Of a stretch of DNA of 64,000 bases, positions 36,074-47,286 are shown in pieces (the first letter of the stretch is position 1; each line of letters begins with the position of its first letter). The notes beneath the pieces were generated by a model. It had not been told where the DNA came from. It did not search any database and was given only the letters and a program-made list of their open reading frames with translations. The stretch is from Excoecaria cochinchinensis (taxonomy: Eukaryota; Streptophyta; Magnoliopsida; Malpighiales; Euphorbiaceae), in contig CANTUQ010000060.1 in NCBI GenBank assembly GCA_947683425.1, positions 992,001 through 1,056,000 of the forward strand, given 5' to 3'. Both the position numbers and the translations under genes were made by a program.

Positions 36074-36085
36074 CTTTGTCGCCAT
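36074..36085 (-). pseudogene. Captured kinesin-7 exon 1, start-codon stub
   Basis: ATGGCGACAAAG on the minus strand (Met-Ala-Thr-Lys) directly abuts the Athila 5' LTR. Removing Athila and one CTTTG copy joins it in frame to 26168 downward. It is too short alone; the support comes from that in-frame junction. Confidence 0.6.
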
Positions 36086-36222
36086 TACCAATTTAAAAAA
36101 AAAAAATCCTCCTTGCAAAAGTTAACTTCAAGCAATTAAAATTAACAATAAAACAAAGCATCCCAAACACTCCGTCACGATGCTAAAGCATCCCAAACAC
36201 TCCATTAACTCCCTTAACTTAC

Positions 36223-36288
36223 CTCAGCTAGCAAATGCGATTCTGAAATTTTTTCTTCTTCATCAACATCTGAAAAATCCTCAAGTTT
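36223..36288 (-). pseudogene. Exon-like fragment of an unidentified gene
   Basis: A 66-nt phase-0 block sits between a TTTGACAG acceptor and a consensus GAG|GTAAGT donor. It encodes an acidic peptide containing KLEDFSDVDEEEKISESHLL. I do not recognise the gene. It sits upstream of the kinesin start in the same orientation, so it may be a third captured fragment or an alternative 5' exon. Confidence 0.4.
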
Positions 36289-36689
36289 CTGTCAAATTAA
36301 GAGAGGAGAAATGAGATTAAAGGTAAAATGACGATAAAAATGTCAGAATTTGATGGTTTAGATGAAACAGCAAGTGACTAGAGCTCAGTTTTAGAAGAAT
36401 TAGGTGAGGAAAGAGGAAGAGCACGAGAGATGGGAGGAATAGTCGGCTGCAAGAGAGATGAGGAAAGAGAGAAGAAGCGTGAGAACAAGAGATGGTGAGA
36501 GAAAGAGATAGAGGTGGCGGATTGGTTGCCGGCGGCGATGGACAACTAGCAGGAGCCACTGCCGGGGTGTGAGATTAAGAAACGAGAAGAAGAGAGGATT
36601 TATGTTAGGTTAATTTTTCCCTTTTTGTTTGATTATGTCACTTGTCAAAATTGTAGTGGTTCCATTCATCCGTGTTTTATTTTTCATGT

Positions 36690-36791
36690 GGTAATTTATT
36701 ATCGATTTTTAAAGTTTAAATGGTAAATTAAAAATTGAAAAAATTTAGGTATTAATTTTGAAATTAAATAGTAAAATTTAATATATTAAGT
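36690..36791 (-). repeat. Right terminal inverted repeat of the candidate Pack-MULE
   Basis: Read on the minus strand it begins CTTAATATATTAAATTTTA and follows the left repeat through TTTAAACTTTAAAAAT to AATAAATTACCAC. Confidence 0.65.
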
Positions 36792-36800
36792 CTTTTTTTT

Positions 36801-37692
36801 CTTTTTAACTTTGGCCCTCCAAAAATTATTTTCTAGCTCCACCATTTATAACTTATATGACTTACGAGAGAAACACCCAAATCACTTAATAATGCCCAAT
36901 CTCAACAATGCACTATACAAAATTACCATTTTGAACATATATTTATTTACATGAAGTTTAACAGAAAAAAAAATAATTAAAAAAAAAAAAAAAACCTTTT
37001 ATAAGTTGCAGTTCGCAGCGAAACCTCATGTAACATGCATAGAAATTACACGTGAAGAAGGTGATCGTTTCTCTTCTTTTTCTTTTTTTTTTTTTTTGAC
37101 TTTTTAGGAAGAGCAAATTAATAAAATTATAGGGTAATAAATGGGTCCCTTAATTTTTGTCCAAAAAGAAAAATAAATATTTTTTTGCGAATGCGGGGAG
37201 TGCTGTTTAATGTGATTTTTTTTGACAAAAATAATCTTATTAATGCATTATATATTTTTCAGTGGAATATTCATGGCTGCTGAAATTCTTGCATTTCCTT
37301 TTGCATTCTTTACTGAAATTTGAGTTTCAAATGACTAGGATTTTAATCATATAGTGTATATCCTTAATTTATCTTAAAATAAAAACAACATAATAAACTA
37401 TAATTTTATTTTAAAGATCAATCAAGCAATGTCCTTGGGTCAAAGTGAGTTCAATAATCCACTTGATTTATATTATGAATTTGACCAGCTTAATTTACAG
37501 AATAATACACGTCCTTTGACTTCACTTTCTCATAGCTAATGGTGGCTGAATAGCAGTTATACTTATTTTATTCTATTATATATTCTAACGATTAGAGGGG
37601 GACAAAGAAAAAAGAAATGTTTTGTTTTCATAATTTTTGTCGCGTGTGTTTGTTATTTTGATGTATTATACTTTGTTAAGACTTAATCTATG
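36801..37692. other. AT-rich intergenic sequence
   Basis: No supported gene. It contains A- and T-runs (36977-36996, 37082-37098). A segment at 36840-37050 resembles 40630-40760 and parts of 46500-46700, suggesting a dispersed old repeat. Confidence 0.45.
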
Positions 37693-37697
37693 TAAAT

Positions 37698-38152
37698 TGA
37701 TAAAGGTCGAATTGTCTTTATCTGGAGAGTGAGGAAACAGCCGATCGGGTGAGAGCGACCTGCAAGGAAAAATGTCCGGTCGAACCGGGCGTAAGCACTC
37801 CGAATCTTAAGTCAGTTACTTTAGAGAGAGAAAACTTAGAGAGAGAGTTCTTGGGGTTCAATACATGGGCCATCGCTGGCTGTGCTATTTATAAGAGATG
37901 TTGAGGGGCACTTGAGTGCTTAAGGGAGTGATCTCTGGCTGTCAGAGTAGGTATCCGGTGAAGCGACAGCGAGCAGGAGGTTGAGGTGATCACTGGCTTG
38001 TATCAGGCGGCTGATGGGACGAAATGTCACGTCGTCCGATCGGTCCTCCTTGACGCTCGTGCCTGTTTGCTTCGCCTTGTGGGCCTTGAGTCTTGCCAGT
38101 GTTTGGGCCAAATACGTGGGCCTGAAAACGGATGATATTTGCGATGTTATCA
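37698..38152 (-). repeat. Solo LTR related to the Tat element
   Basis: 455 bp, starting TGATAAAGGTC and ending GTTATCA, with a perfect TAAAT duplication (37693-37697 and 38153-38157). It shares many blocks with the 469-bp Tat LTR, such as GGGGCACTTGAGTGC, GGCTGTCAGAGTAGGTATCC and the CTATTTATAAGAGAT TATA region. There is no internal sequence, so it arose by LTR-LTR recombination. Confidence 0.92.
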
Positions 38153-38910
38153 TAAATGAAATCAACTAAATAATTTACCAATAAAAACAAAAATCACATA
38201 AATACCTTATTAAAATCTCATTCTAAATAAGGTCACGTGGATTGGATTGCAATATGATACATCCTGCGTACTGATCAATTAGATATAAATAGCGGCATGC
38301 GCTGATAGGATAGCATGCGTGTCTAACGCACGAAGGGCGTCCATGGATTTGCGAAATATATATATATATTTATGTCAATGATGAGCTTATGAAATCAATC
38401 CTAATTTCACCTGGTAATAAATATTACCTTGAAAAACCTCATAAAAAAGTTTTCATTGTTAATTTGTTGGTCATAAATGACATCTGGACTAGAATATGGA
38501 CCACTTTTATATGGTGCAACCATAGTTTTTAAGTTTCATTCATCATTTTACTGCCTTGTCCATTCAATTCACGGTCCAAAAAACAGTGTGATCTATAGAA
38601 TTAATTCAATATTTCTAATCTCGTTTTTTTTTAAAAAAAAAGAAACCTAATTTTAGTTAAACTAAAACCTCATCATGTTAAAAATGTTAAATATTTCACA
38701 CGGATTAGCTCTAAAAATCAAATACTTCTTACAAAAATTTGAGCAATTTTCACATTGCAAATTAGTTTTTGGGTTGAATTTGGTACAAATCTATTTTTTT
38801 TCATATGATATCAAAACCGTTGATTTTTAATATTGGGCCACCTGCATATGTCTATTTGCAAACTTCACACTCCAGTTTTCCGTATGTGTTCAGCCATGAG
38901 TGTAATGAGA

Positions 38911-39417
38911 TAGGGGTGTGCAACGGTTGCTTCGGTTCAATAACCGAACTGAAATAACTGAAAACCGAAATTACAAGATTTTACGAAACCGAACTGAAAT
39001 TATGTGAAAATCGAACCGATATTTTTGGTCGGTTTGGTTCGGTTAACCAATAAAACCGAAATTTTAAAATTATAATTAAAAAAATTGTCTAAAAATTATA
39101 TAAAATTACAAATCATAAAATTCAAATTAAAAATATACATATATTTAATTTGAGTTAAACCCATTTATATTGAATTAAAAAATACAAAAATGAAGTTTAT
39201 TTTTGTAAAAAATGAAAAAAAAATAACATATATTAATACAAGTTCGGTTGGTTCGGATTTTTTTTCGGTTTTTGCCTTTCAAAATCGAACCGAACCCGAA
39301 ATAACCGAAATTAACTTATTTTTCAAACCGAAATCGAACCGAAAAACCGAACCAAATTAAAAAATTCAGTCAGTTTGGTTAGGTTTTTCGGTTTGAACCG
39401 AAATTTGCTCACCCCTA
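38911..39417. mobile_element. hAT-like MITE 1
   Basis: A 507-bp element with terminal TAGGGGTG / CACCCCTA and a perfect 8-bp duplication TAATGAGA (38903-38910, 39418-39425). The interior is dense in CGGTT/AACCG words on both strands and has no ORF. The TIR and 8-bp duplication fit the hAT superfamily. Confidence 0.85.
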
Positions 39418-39663
39418 TAATGAGATGTGTTAAATATCCTACAATAACTAGTCCTTGAGCAATTCTCACCTTATAAATTATTTTTTTTGGACCGAGTTAG
39501 GTCCAAATCTATTTTCTCCCTAAATTTTTAAACTAATTTTGAGATTGCTTTTAAAACGTTAGAGGGTGAAATTCTACCCATTTTTTTTAAATAAAATATA
39601 AAATATAAATTGTAAGTTCTGTTAATCATAAATTTAAATTTTAACTCATCTATTAATTTTTAC

Positions 39664-40616
39664 TAGGGGTGAGAATGGAACAGTTAACCGGTCCATGAGT
39701 CTAAAAAAAATTAGTCCATTAACTATCGATTTTTGAAAATCACTAACCATTAACCAGTCCGTTACTATCGGTTAACCAGTCAATTATTTTCGGATTTTTG
39801 GATTGGTTAACCAATATTATTTCGGTTAACCACTATAATTATAAGATGTATTCATAAAAAAATTAAAATGTTCAAAATACTTAAAAATAAATATTAAAAA
39901 TCAAATATAATTCAATATAATATTCAAATTATAAATATAAACTAAAAATATTGTGTCAATATGCATGAATAGGATATACAAATGTGATAAATGGAAAAAT
40001 TGTAATTTATTAATTTTATTAAATATTACTTATTACTTGCAATAAAATTTTTTATTTTTAAAGCGAAATATATTTAATTCGAATTGTAAGTGTTAAATGC
40101 TACCTATAAGAATATTAAAACTAACATTCCACATTTTAATTGAATATTATTTATCATATTAAATTTTAATAATTTAAATATAAAATATTTTAATTAAAGA
40201 GTTAAAATTATTAAATTAATTACAATTAGAAATTAATTATATATATTAAAAAGTTTGAAAGGTAAAAAATTTTGTTTGTGCGAAAATAAAAGCTATCACA
40301 GATATAACATTTCGTTAATATATTAATGTTATATAACTTTTCGAATATATTATAATTTTCATTATTGAAAAATTGATAAATCAAAAATAATAATAAATAC
40401 TAAATATGAATATATTGAATAATTCATAAATTAACTAAAAATTCGGTTATCTGTTGGGTTAACCAGTTATATGAGCTAAAACCATTAACCAGTCCATTAA
40501 TATTGATTTTTTCGAAATACTAACTATTAACCAATCCATTACAATCGGTTAACTAATCTATTGGTTCGGTTTCAGACCGGTTAACCGTATAAATCGATTT
40601 TTTTTGCTCACTCCTA
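39664..40616. mobile_element. hAT-like MITE 2
   Basis: A 953-bp element with TAGGGGTGAG / CTCACTCCTA ends. The 8-bp flanks ATTTTTAC (39656-39663) and ATTTTTGC (40617-40624) differ at one base. The subterminal zones are rich in GGTTAACC words. It is noncoding, with an AT-rich centre. Confidence 0.8.
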
Positions 40617-40986
40617 ATTTTTGCATCATGACTTATTAGGGAAACACCCAATCACTTTATAATTATGAAATATATATATATTGATTTACATGAAGTTTAT
40701 GTGGGAAAATTTTTTTTAAAAAAAAGTAAAACCTTATATAAGTTGTACCTTATGTTAGATTTTAGCTAGTGTACTTTCATATTTATAATATTTTTTTATT
40801 TTTAAATCGTACTATTAAAAAGTAAAAAGTAACATTAACTAAAAATATCGATAGTTTTTATGTTTCTTATAATATACATAAAAATTAAACAGTGTAAAAA
40901 AGTCTGTCTTGTGACATGAAGTTTTGTCTTGTTTTTTAACAAGTTTGGTCTCTCGAACTTTGAGTCAGTTCTTTCAAGATCCCTTC

Positions 40987-42189
40987 ATGAATACTAATCG
41001 GGCAAGCAGTTCGGCTATCAGCCTACAATATGATTAACTCTCGATTCATGAGGATGAAAATGAAGGCCTTATTATTGAGGATGATGCTATCGAAGATCAA
41101 CCTATAGATCTGCGATGGAGCCTTGTCGGTCGGCTTTTGACGAAAAAAGTTATCAATGTACAGGCAATGAAACAAACACTGGCGGCATTATGGCGACCCG
41201 GAATGGGAGTGTTTATTAAGGATTTAAGCTCTAATCTCTTTATCTTTCAATTCTTTCATGAGTTAGATGTGCAGAGAGTGGTGGATAGTGGGCCATGGAC
41301 ATTTGACAACCAAGTTTTACTGGTTAAGCGTTTACAGGAGCATGAACAACCAGAAAACATGTGCCTCAATTGGATGCAGATATGGGTTCAAGTCTATAAG
41401 CTCCCGGTGGGATTTATGTCAGTAAAGGTGGCTGAGAGCATAGGTAAGCATATTGAGGAGTTCATCACTGCTGACCCAAAGAATTTTACAGGAACCTGGC
41501 GTAACTATATGCGAATTCGAGTGGCAGTGGATGTTACAAAACCTCTAAAGCACATGATGAAAATTAAGAAGGCAGGGGGAAGCTGGATTGTCCTTGACTT
41601 TAAATATGAACGCCTTCCGACGGTGTGCTTTTTATGTGCTATAATTGGACATGGTGACAAGCAATGCCCAGCTTTATATAAAAAAGATGGTGGGGATCTG
41701 CCGCGTATTTTCGATGAATCCATTCGTGTTACTAATAGGAAACCAGCTCTTTCTATTGGTGAGCAATGGCTTCGTGAAATACCACCGGTATACCATTCAC
41801 AGCCGATCGTCACACAAGATCCCGGTGATAGGATGGCGGTTGACAAATGGAATTGTGGTAAGTCCAACGATCAAGGAAATCAGGAGGATATGGGAAGCAT
41901 GGAAAAGGGCGATAATAGTGGGGCTGTGTTTACGCCAGAAAGAGAGGGTTGTGGAAAAGGAAAAAAAGATATGGCAATTATAGAAGAGAATGAGAGTGGC
42001 AAAGCAGGATATCAACAAAAGGATGAAGGGGTGGTCATTATGGATCCTAAGCGACGACGTAAGGAGGGGAATGATATGGAGATAGAAGATGTGAATGGGC
42101 CTGAATCCAGCCCATATAACAAGAATATCATGGATTCAAAAAACTTGGAAATGGCGGGCTCTGGCGAACAGGCCCGCCTAACATTATGA
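40987..42189 (+). pseudogene. LINE ORF1 (DUF4283 / zinc-knuckle protein)
   Basis: The frame opens at the ATG at 40987 but meets a TAA at codon 17 (41035-41037), then stays open to 42189. It shows the DUF4283 pattern: TLAALWRPGMGVFIKDL, LFIFQFFHELD and VVDSGPWTFDNQVLLVKRL. A CCHC-type knuckle CFLCAIIGHGDKQC and a charged tail follow. The TGA stop overlaps the ORF2 start as ATGA (42186-42189), so ORF2 is likely translated by reinitiation. Confidence 0.88.
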
Positions 42190-45100
42190 GTTGCCTCAGC
42201 TGGAACTGCCGAGGGTTGGGCAACCTGAAGGCAGTTCGGGTCCTCCGTGACCTTGTGTTATGAAAAAAGCCTAATTTTATTTTTCTTATAGAAACTTTAT
42301 GCGGTAGGGAGAAGTTGGAGTCTATTAAAAAAGGGTTGGGTTACGAGGGCCTGTTTTGTGTGAATCCTTTGGGCTGAAGTGGTGGTTTAGCTCTTATGTG
42401 GAAAAATAAGAAGGATGCTCGGTTAATTGGGTATTCTAAATACCATATAGATGTGGAAGTCTGTGTGAAGAATTTAGAAGGCTGGCGTTTAACGGGCTTT
42501 TATGGAGAGCCCAACAGAAATCATCGAGATGTTACTTGGAAGCTTTTGCAGGATCTTGCCCATAAGTCTGATTTACCATGGTGTGTTTTAGGGGATTTCA
42601 ATGATATTCTTGATTCAAGAGAAAAAATGGGGGGGGGGGGGGGGGGGAACACACAACCGGCACGCCTTCTTAATGGTTTCAAAAATGCTATTGAAGTAGC
42701 AAATCTCTCTGATCTTGGTATGGTGGGTTATCAATTTACGTGGATAAGGGGTAGTGAAGCTAATGGCTGGATTGAAGAACAGCTTGATCGAGCTTTGGGT
42801 AACATGCGGTGGATTGCTAAATTTCCCATGTATAAAGTCAGTAATCTCAATCAGTCCTCCTCTGATCACTTCCCTATTCTATTAGATCCTATTGCAGTTG
42901 CTCCTTATAAAAAGTCCCAGCGGTTCAGATTCGAGAATGCTTGGCTAAATGAGACAGATTTTACCGATGTAGTGCGTGATTCTTGGTCCTCTCTTACGAA
43001 TTCTTCTCTTGGTACTAAGATTAAAAGGTGTGGTGAGGCTCTTTCAAAGTGGGGTCAGCATTGTACGGGGAATTTCAGAGAAAAGCTTGCGGAGTTGAGA
43101 AATAGAATGAAGCATGCAAGGAGGGAGAATCATGAGAACTATTTGACTCTGCATCAGAGGTATTTGGATACTTTGCGACAGCAGGAAATATTTTGGAAAC
43201 AACGGGCTAAACTTTTTTGGTTGAAGGACGGGGATTCTAATTCAAAGTATTTTCATGCGGTGGCATCTAAACGTAAGCGTAAAAACTAGTTTTCTTCTTT
43301 GAAGGACCCTACTGGTCGTGTGTGTCATTGGGATGATGGCTTAGAGGATTTAATCATGAATTATTTTAATGATATTTTTTCAGCTTCGAACTCAAATACC
43401 GGGATTACTTCTGCCCATATTGATATACGGGTGACTAAGGATCAAAATGATCTTCTAATGCAAGAGTTTACTGAAGAAGAAGTCAAGGAGGCTGTGTTTA
43501 GTATTCACCCTGACAAAGCACCTGGATTAGACGGTATGAATGCGGCTTTTTACCAGTAGTGTTGGGGAATTGTCGGCAAGGATGTCACTCAAGAGTGCCT
43601 TAGGATTCTACGAAGCTATAGTCTACCTGATGAGTTGAATGAAACGGCTATAGTTCTCATACCTAAGAAACACCAGGTTGAGCAAATGACTGATGTGCGA
43701 CCCATAGCTTTATGTAGTACTATATATAAGGTTATTGCTAAAATGCTCTCTTGTAGATTGAAACGAATCCTGCCTTCTATTGTTTCCCTCAACCAAAGTG
43801 CATTTGTTCCAAACAGGTTGATTTCGGACAATTTTCTTGTGGCATTTGAAGTCATGCATTTCTTGAAGAGGAAGACCCAAGGGAAAGAGGGTTGGGCAGC
43901 TCTCAAGCTCGATATGAGCAAGGCTTATGATAGAGTGGAATGGCAGTTTCTTGAAGACGTTATGCAAAGGATGGGTTTTGATGACAAGTGGATTAAGTTA
44001 ATAAAGATGTGTGTGGAGTCTGTTACTTATTTTATCCCCTGTAATAACAAACTTTTGGGGCCTATCAAGCCAAATCGGGGCCTAAGACAGGGTGATCCTC
44101 TGTCCCCGTACTTATTCATCTTATGTGCAGAGGGACTTTCAGCTATGTTTAAAGAAGCAGCTAGTAAAGGACTGATACATGGTAGCAAGGTTGCGAAGAA
44201 AGCTCCTGCGATTACACATTTATTTTTCGCTGATGATAGTTACTTGTTTTTTCGAGCTAATCAACAGGAAGCGTCGGTGATTAATTCTATTCTGGACATT
44301 TATGCCAAGGATTCTGGGCAATTAATTAATTTTAGTAAGTCTTCTATCTCCTTCAGCTCCAACACTCTCGCTATTTCAAGGAATGAGGTGTTGTCTGTTC
44401 TCTCAATAGACTCTAATGCCAAGCATGAGAAATATCTGGGTTTACCATCTCTAATAGGAAGAAATAAACAGGAAATATTTTCGTATATTGAGCACAAAAT
44501 TTAGAGGCGGATCAGTGGATGGAATCGTACGCTTCTTTCTAGAGCTGGAAAAGAGATACTTATCAAGACAGTGGCTCAATCTCTTCCTACATACACCATG
44601 AGTGTCTTCCTCCTTCCTATTAGTCTCTGCTCTAAAATTGAGAAAATGTTAAATTCTTTTTGGTGGGGCACTAATAGGAATACCAGACAAGGAATTTCAT
44701 GGATGGCTTGGGATAAATTGTGTTGGCCAAAAAGTTTCGGAGGTCAGGGATTTTGTGCTTTTCATAGCTTTAATTTAGCTATGCTCGGGAAACAAAGCTG
44801 GAGATTACTTTCTGAGGATAAGTCCCTAATGGCTCAGGTGATTAAAGGAAAGTATTACCCACACTGCAATTTCTGGGAGGCTCCCCTGGGGCACAATCCG
44901 AGCTTCACTTGGCGAAGTATCCTTTCAGCCAGGGATAAGATCAAAGTTGGGTGTAGGTGGAGGGTGGGTAATGGCAAAAGTATCAGTATCTCTACTGATC
45001 CTTGGTTGCCTGACAAGAACGATCCTCACATTTCATCTACTTTGTCGTCCCCTTGGAATGGCTTGAAGGTTTCTGATCTAATTGAGGAGACAACTAATCG

Positions 45101-46253
45101 GTGGAATGAGTCCCTTATTTACACTGTTTTTAATGAAAGGGACAGTCAACTCATCTCTAGCATCCCCCTCAGCCGATACAACAAAGCAGATAGATGGCAA
45201 TGGAGTTTTGAACGAAATGGTGTTTATTCCGTGAAGAGTGCATACAAAATCCTTCACACCAGCACCTACCCTTTTCATCATCTTGCAGCAGTGAATTGGA
45301 AGAAATTGTGGAGTCTGGTGGTCCCCCCAAAAATCAAACAATTCTTCTGGCGTGCGATCCACAAGTGTCTGCCGGTTCGATCCTTGCTTGCTTTAAAAGG
45401 TATGGATATTAGTCAAATCTGTCCTATGTGTGGAATGGATAATGAATCCTCGGTGCATATTTTGCTTGACTGCCCGTTTGCTAAAGATGTGTGGCACAAA
45501 TCTACTATGGGTTATATTAGAGGGAATTGTTCTGATACAGCATCTTGGTTTGGGTTCCTTCTGGCTATTTCTAATATGGAAGTTTGTGGGCTTGCCATCT
45601 CTACTTGCTGGTCTATTTGGCGAGCTAGAAATGAGAACATATGGAAGGGAGTTAAGCTTACGCCGGGGTTTATTGCTTCTATGGCTGTATCAGCAATTGC
45701 TGAATGGCAAATGGCTCATGTAATGCATCAGTCTTCTCAGGTAAATACCAGTTCGGGAATGCAGCGTTGGTGCCCACCACCCATAAATACTTTGAAGATC
45801 AATACTGATGCGGCAACTTTTGAGGAAGGGCAGAAGACTGGCTTAGCCTTTGTGGTGAGAGATCATGAAGGGAAATTGATTGCAGCAAGTAGCATCCTTC
45901 AGAATGGTAAACTTGATCCCACGGTCGCTGAAGCGGTTAGCATTCGCGAGGCCTTAAGCTGGGTAAAGGAGTCTGGAGTTTCTAATGTTATTATTGAATC
46001 TGATTCCCTGATTGTTATTCAAGCTTTGTCCTCAACCTCAATTACTTGCTCTGATTTAGATCTCATTATCAGTGATTGTAAAGAGTTGTCCTCTGTTATT
46101 TCTTACATCCATTTTGGATTTGTTAAACGGTCTGCGAATAGCGTTGCTCATGAATTAGCGAGAGATTCCTATTCTATGCCAGGTCATGTTTTTTGGGGTT
46201 CTTCTCCCCCGTCTTGTATTCTTTCTGCCCTGAGGGCCGATTTCTCTTCTTAA
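42186..46253 (+). pseudogene. LINE ORF2: endonuclease, reverse transcriptase, RNase H (five in-frame stops)
   Basis: One frame of 1356 codons runs the whole way, broken only by TGA at 42261 and 42375 and TAG at 43287, 43557 and 44502. The endonuclease begins MSCLSWNCRGLGNLKAV and has VLGDFNDILDSREKMGG and SSDHFPI motifs; a run of 19 G lies at 42629-42647. The RT has DVRPIALCSTIYKVIAKML, SKAYDRVEW and the catalytic FADD in HLFFADDSYLFF. A zinc-finger-like CPMCGMDNESSVHILLDC follows, and the C-terminal RNase H has INTDAA, VAEAVSIREAL and IIESDS acidic motifs. Confidence 0.92.
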
Positions 46254-46295
46254 TGGAGTTTCTTATTTTTCAAAAAAAATAAATAAATAAACAGT

Positions 46296-47011
46296 ATATG
46301 ACTTGATGCATGCGTATGGAATACTAGTACATCTGATCAGTCAAATTAACAAAACGCATGTAATTTGATGATCTAAACGCATGTACTATATGTAACTAAT
46401 CAAATTAAACGTGTTCGAGGCTATTGTTTTCTTCTTTGTCTTTTTTCTTTGCTTTTTTGTTTTTGTGACTTTTTGCCTAAAATAATAAATAAAGTTATTC
46501 TAAATTTCTAATAAAATTATACTTCATTAGAGATTGGGTCACAAATAAATGTTTATTTTTCAAAAATATTTAATTGTTAGATCGGTACTACTTATCGATT
46601 CCACGATCAAAAAGTAAAAATGCCACTAACTAAAAACGACCATAAGTTTTATTTTTCTTGTAACATGCATAAAAATTAAACGGCATGTAATTTAGTGCAT
46701 GTGCATGCATGGAGTGTTAGTGTATCTGATCAGTCAGATCCACAATCCAAGACAAAATTCACCTACCAAATATTTAAAATATAATTTATATTCAAAATTG
46801 AATTTAAAACTTTTGATTAAAAAAAGTATGTGCTATGCTATATCCGTGTCATTCAGAGTAGTTATTTGATGTGCTGTACAAGTATACACAGTTAGATTAA
46901 AATTTAATATTATTATTTTTAATTTTTTATAATTCAGTAACTGTCTAAATTTAAGAGGGCTAATTAGTTGGTGATCCCTATTTTACATTAGGCCTTCTAA
47001 TTCCTAAAAAA
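46296..47011. other. Intergenic, with old direct repeat
   Basis: About 46300-46345 and 46690-46745 are imperfect direct copies (TGCATG...CATCTGATCAGTCA). 46590-46690 resembles 40800-40895, the sequence left of the LINE. No gene is supported. Confidence 0.5.
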
Positions 47012-47013
47012 TA

Positions 47014-47286
47014 CTCACTCCGTCCCACTTTAAAAGGCTGTTTTCCCTTTTTTATTTGTCCCACTTCAAATGTTTTTTTCGCAATTTAAGAAAAAAATTT
47101 ACGTATTTATCCCTATTTATTATATAATTTATTAAATATATATCACTTACTTTTTCTTTTCCCAATGTAATAAATAAGGACATTTTTATCATTTTATATT
47201 ATTTTTTATGAAATTGATGTATTTCAATTATTTTCTTAATTACCGTAAAAAATGGATAATAGCCTTTTAAAGTGGGACGGAGGGAG
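47014..47286. mobile_element. Stowaway-like (Tc1/mariner) MITE
   Basis: 273 bp between TA dinucleotides. The ends CTCACTCCGTCCCACTTTAA and, inverted, TTAAAGTGGGACGGAGGGAG pair over about 28 bp with one mismatch. Internal DNA is AT-rich and noncoding. Confidence 0.92.

Larger units (their letters stand above)
23573..36791 (-). mobile_element. Candidate Pack-MULE-like element carrying host gene fragments
   Basis: About 100-bp imperfect inverted repeats lie at both ends (left 23573-23690, right 36690-36791), sharing CTTAATATATTAA, then TATTTAATTT, AAAATT and TAATAATTTACCAC blocks. The flanks CATTTTTTT (23564-23572) and CTTTTTTTT (36792-36800) match at 8 of 9 bases, compatible with a 9-bp MULE duplication but low-complexity. 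Inside, minus-strand exon-like pieces derive from at least two unrelated host genes, kinesin-7 and a folate-carrier-like gene, with intron borders retained. No transposase is seen. A solo LTR (24493-25784) and an Athila element (26174-36073) inserted later; without them the element is about 2.0 kb. Alternatives are a decayed host locus between chance repeats or another TIR superfamily. Confidence 0.6.
40894..46287 (+). mobile_element. Full-length plant L1-type LINE (plus strand)
   Basis: It carries ORF1 (DUF4283/CCHC type) and ORF2 (endonuclease, RT, RNase H) and ends with an A-rich tail containing TAAA repeats (46271-46290). TAAACAGT is present at both borders (40886-40893 and 46288-46295) as a target duplication of at least 8 bp. 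A sequence like the empty site lies at about 46670-46745. It is disabled only by in-frame stop codons. Confidence 0.9.

Noticed and set aside
36317..36559. 80-codon minus-strand frame rich in Ser/Leu/Pro
   Set aside because: Low-complexity CT-rich DNA inside the candidate Pack-MULE; more like a leader sequence than a protein.
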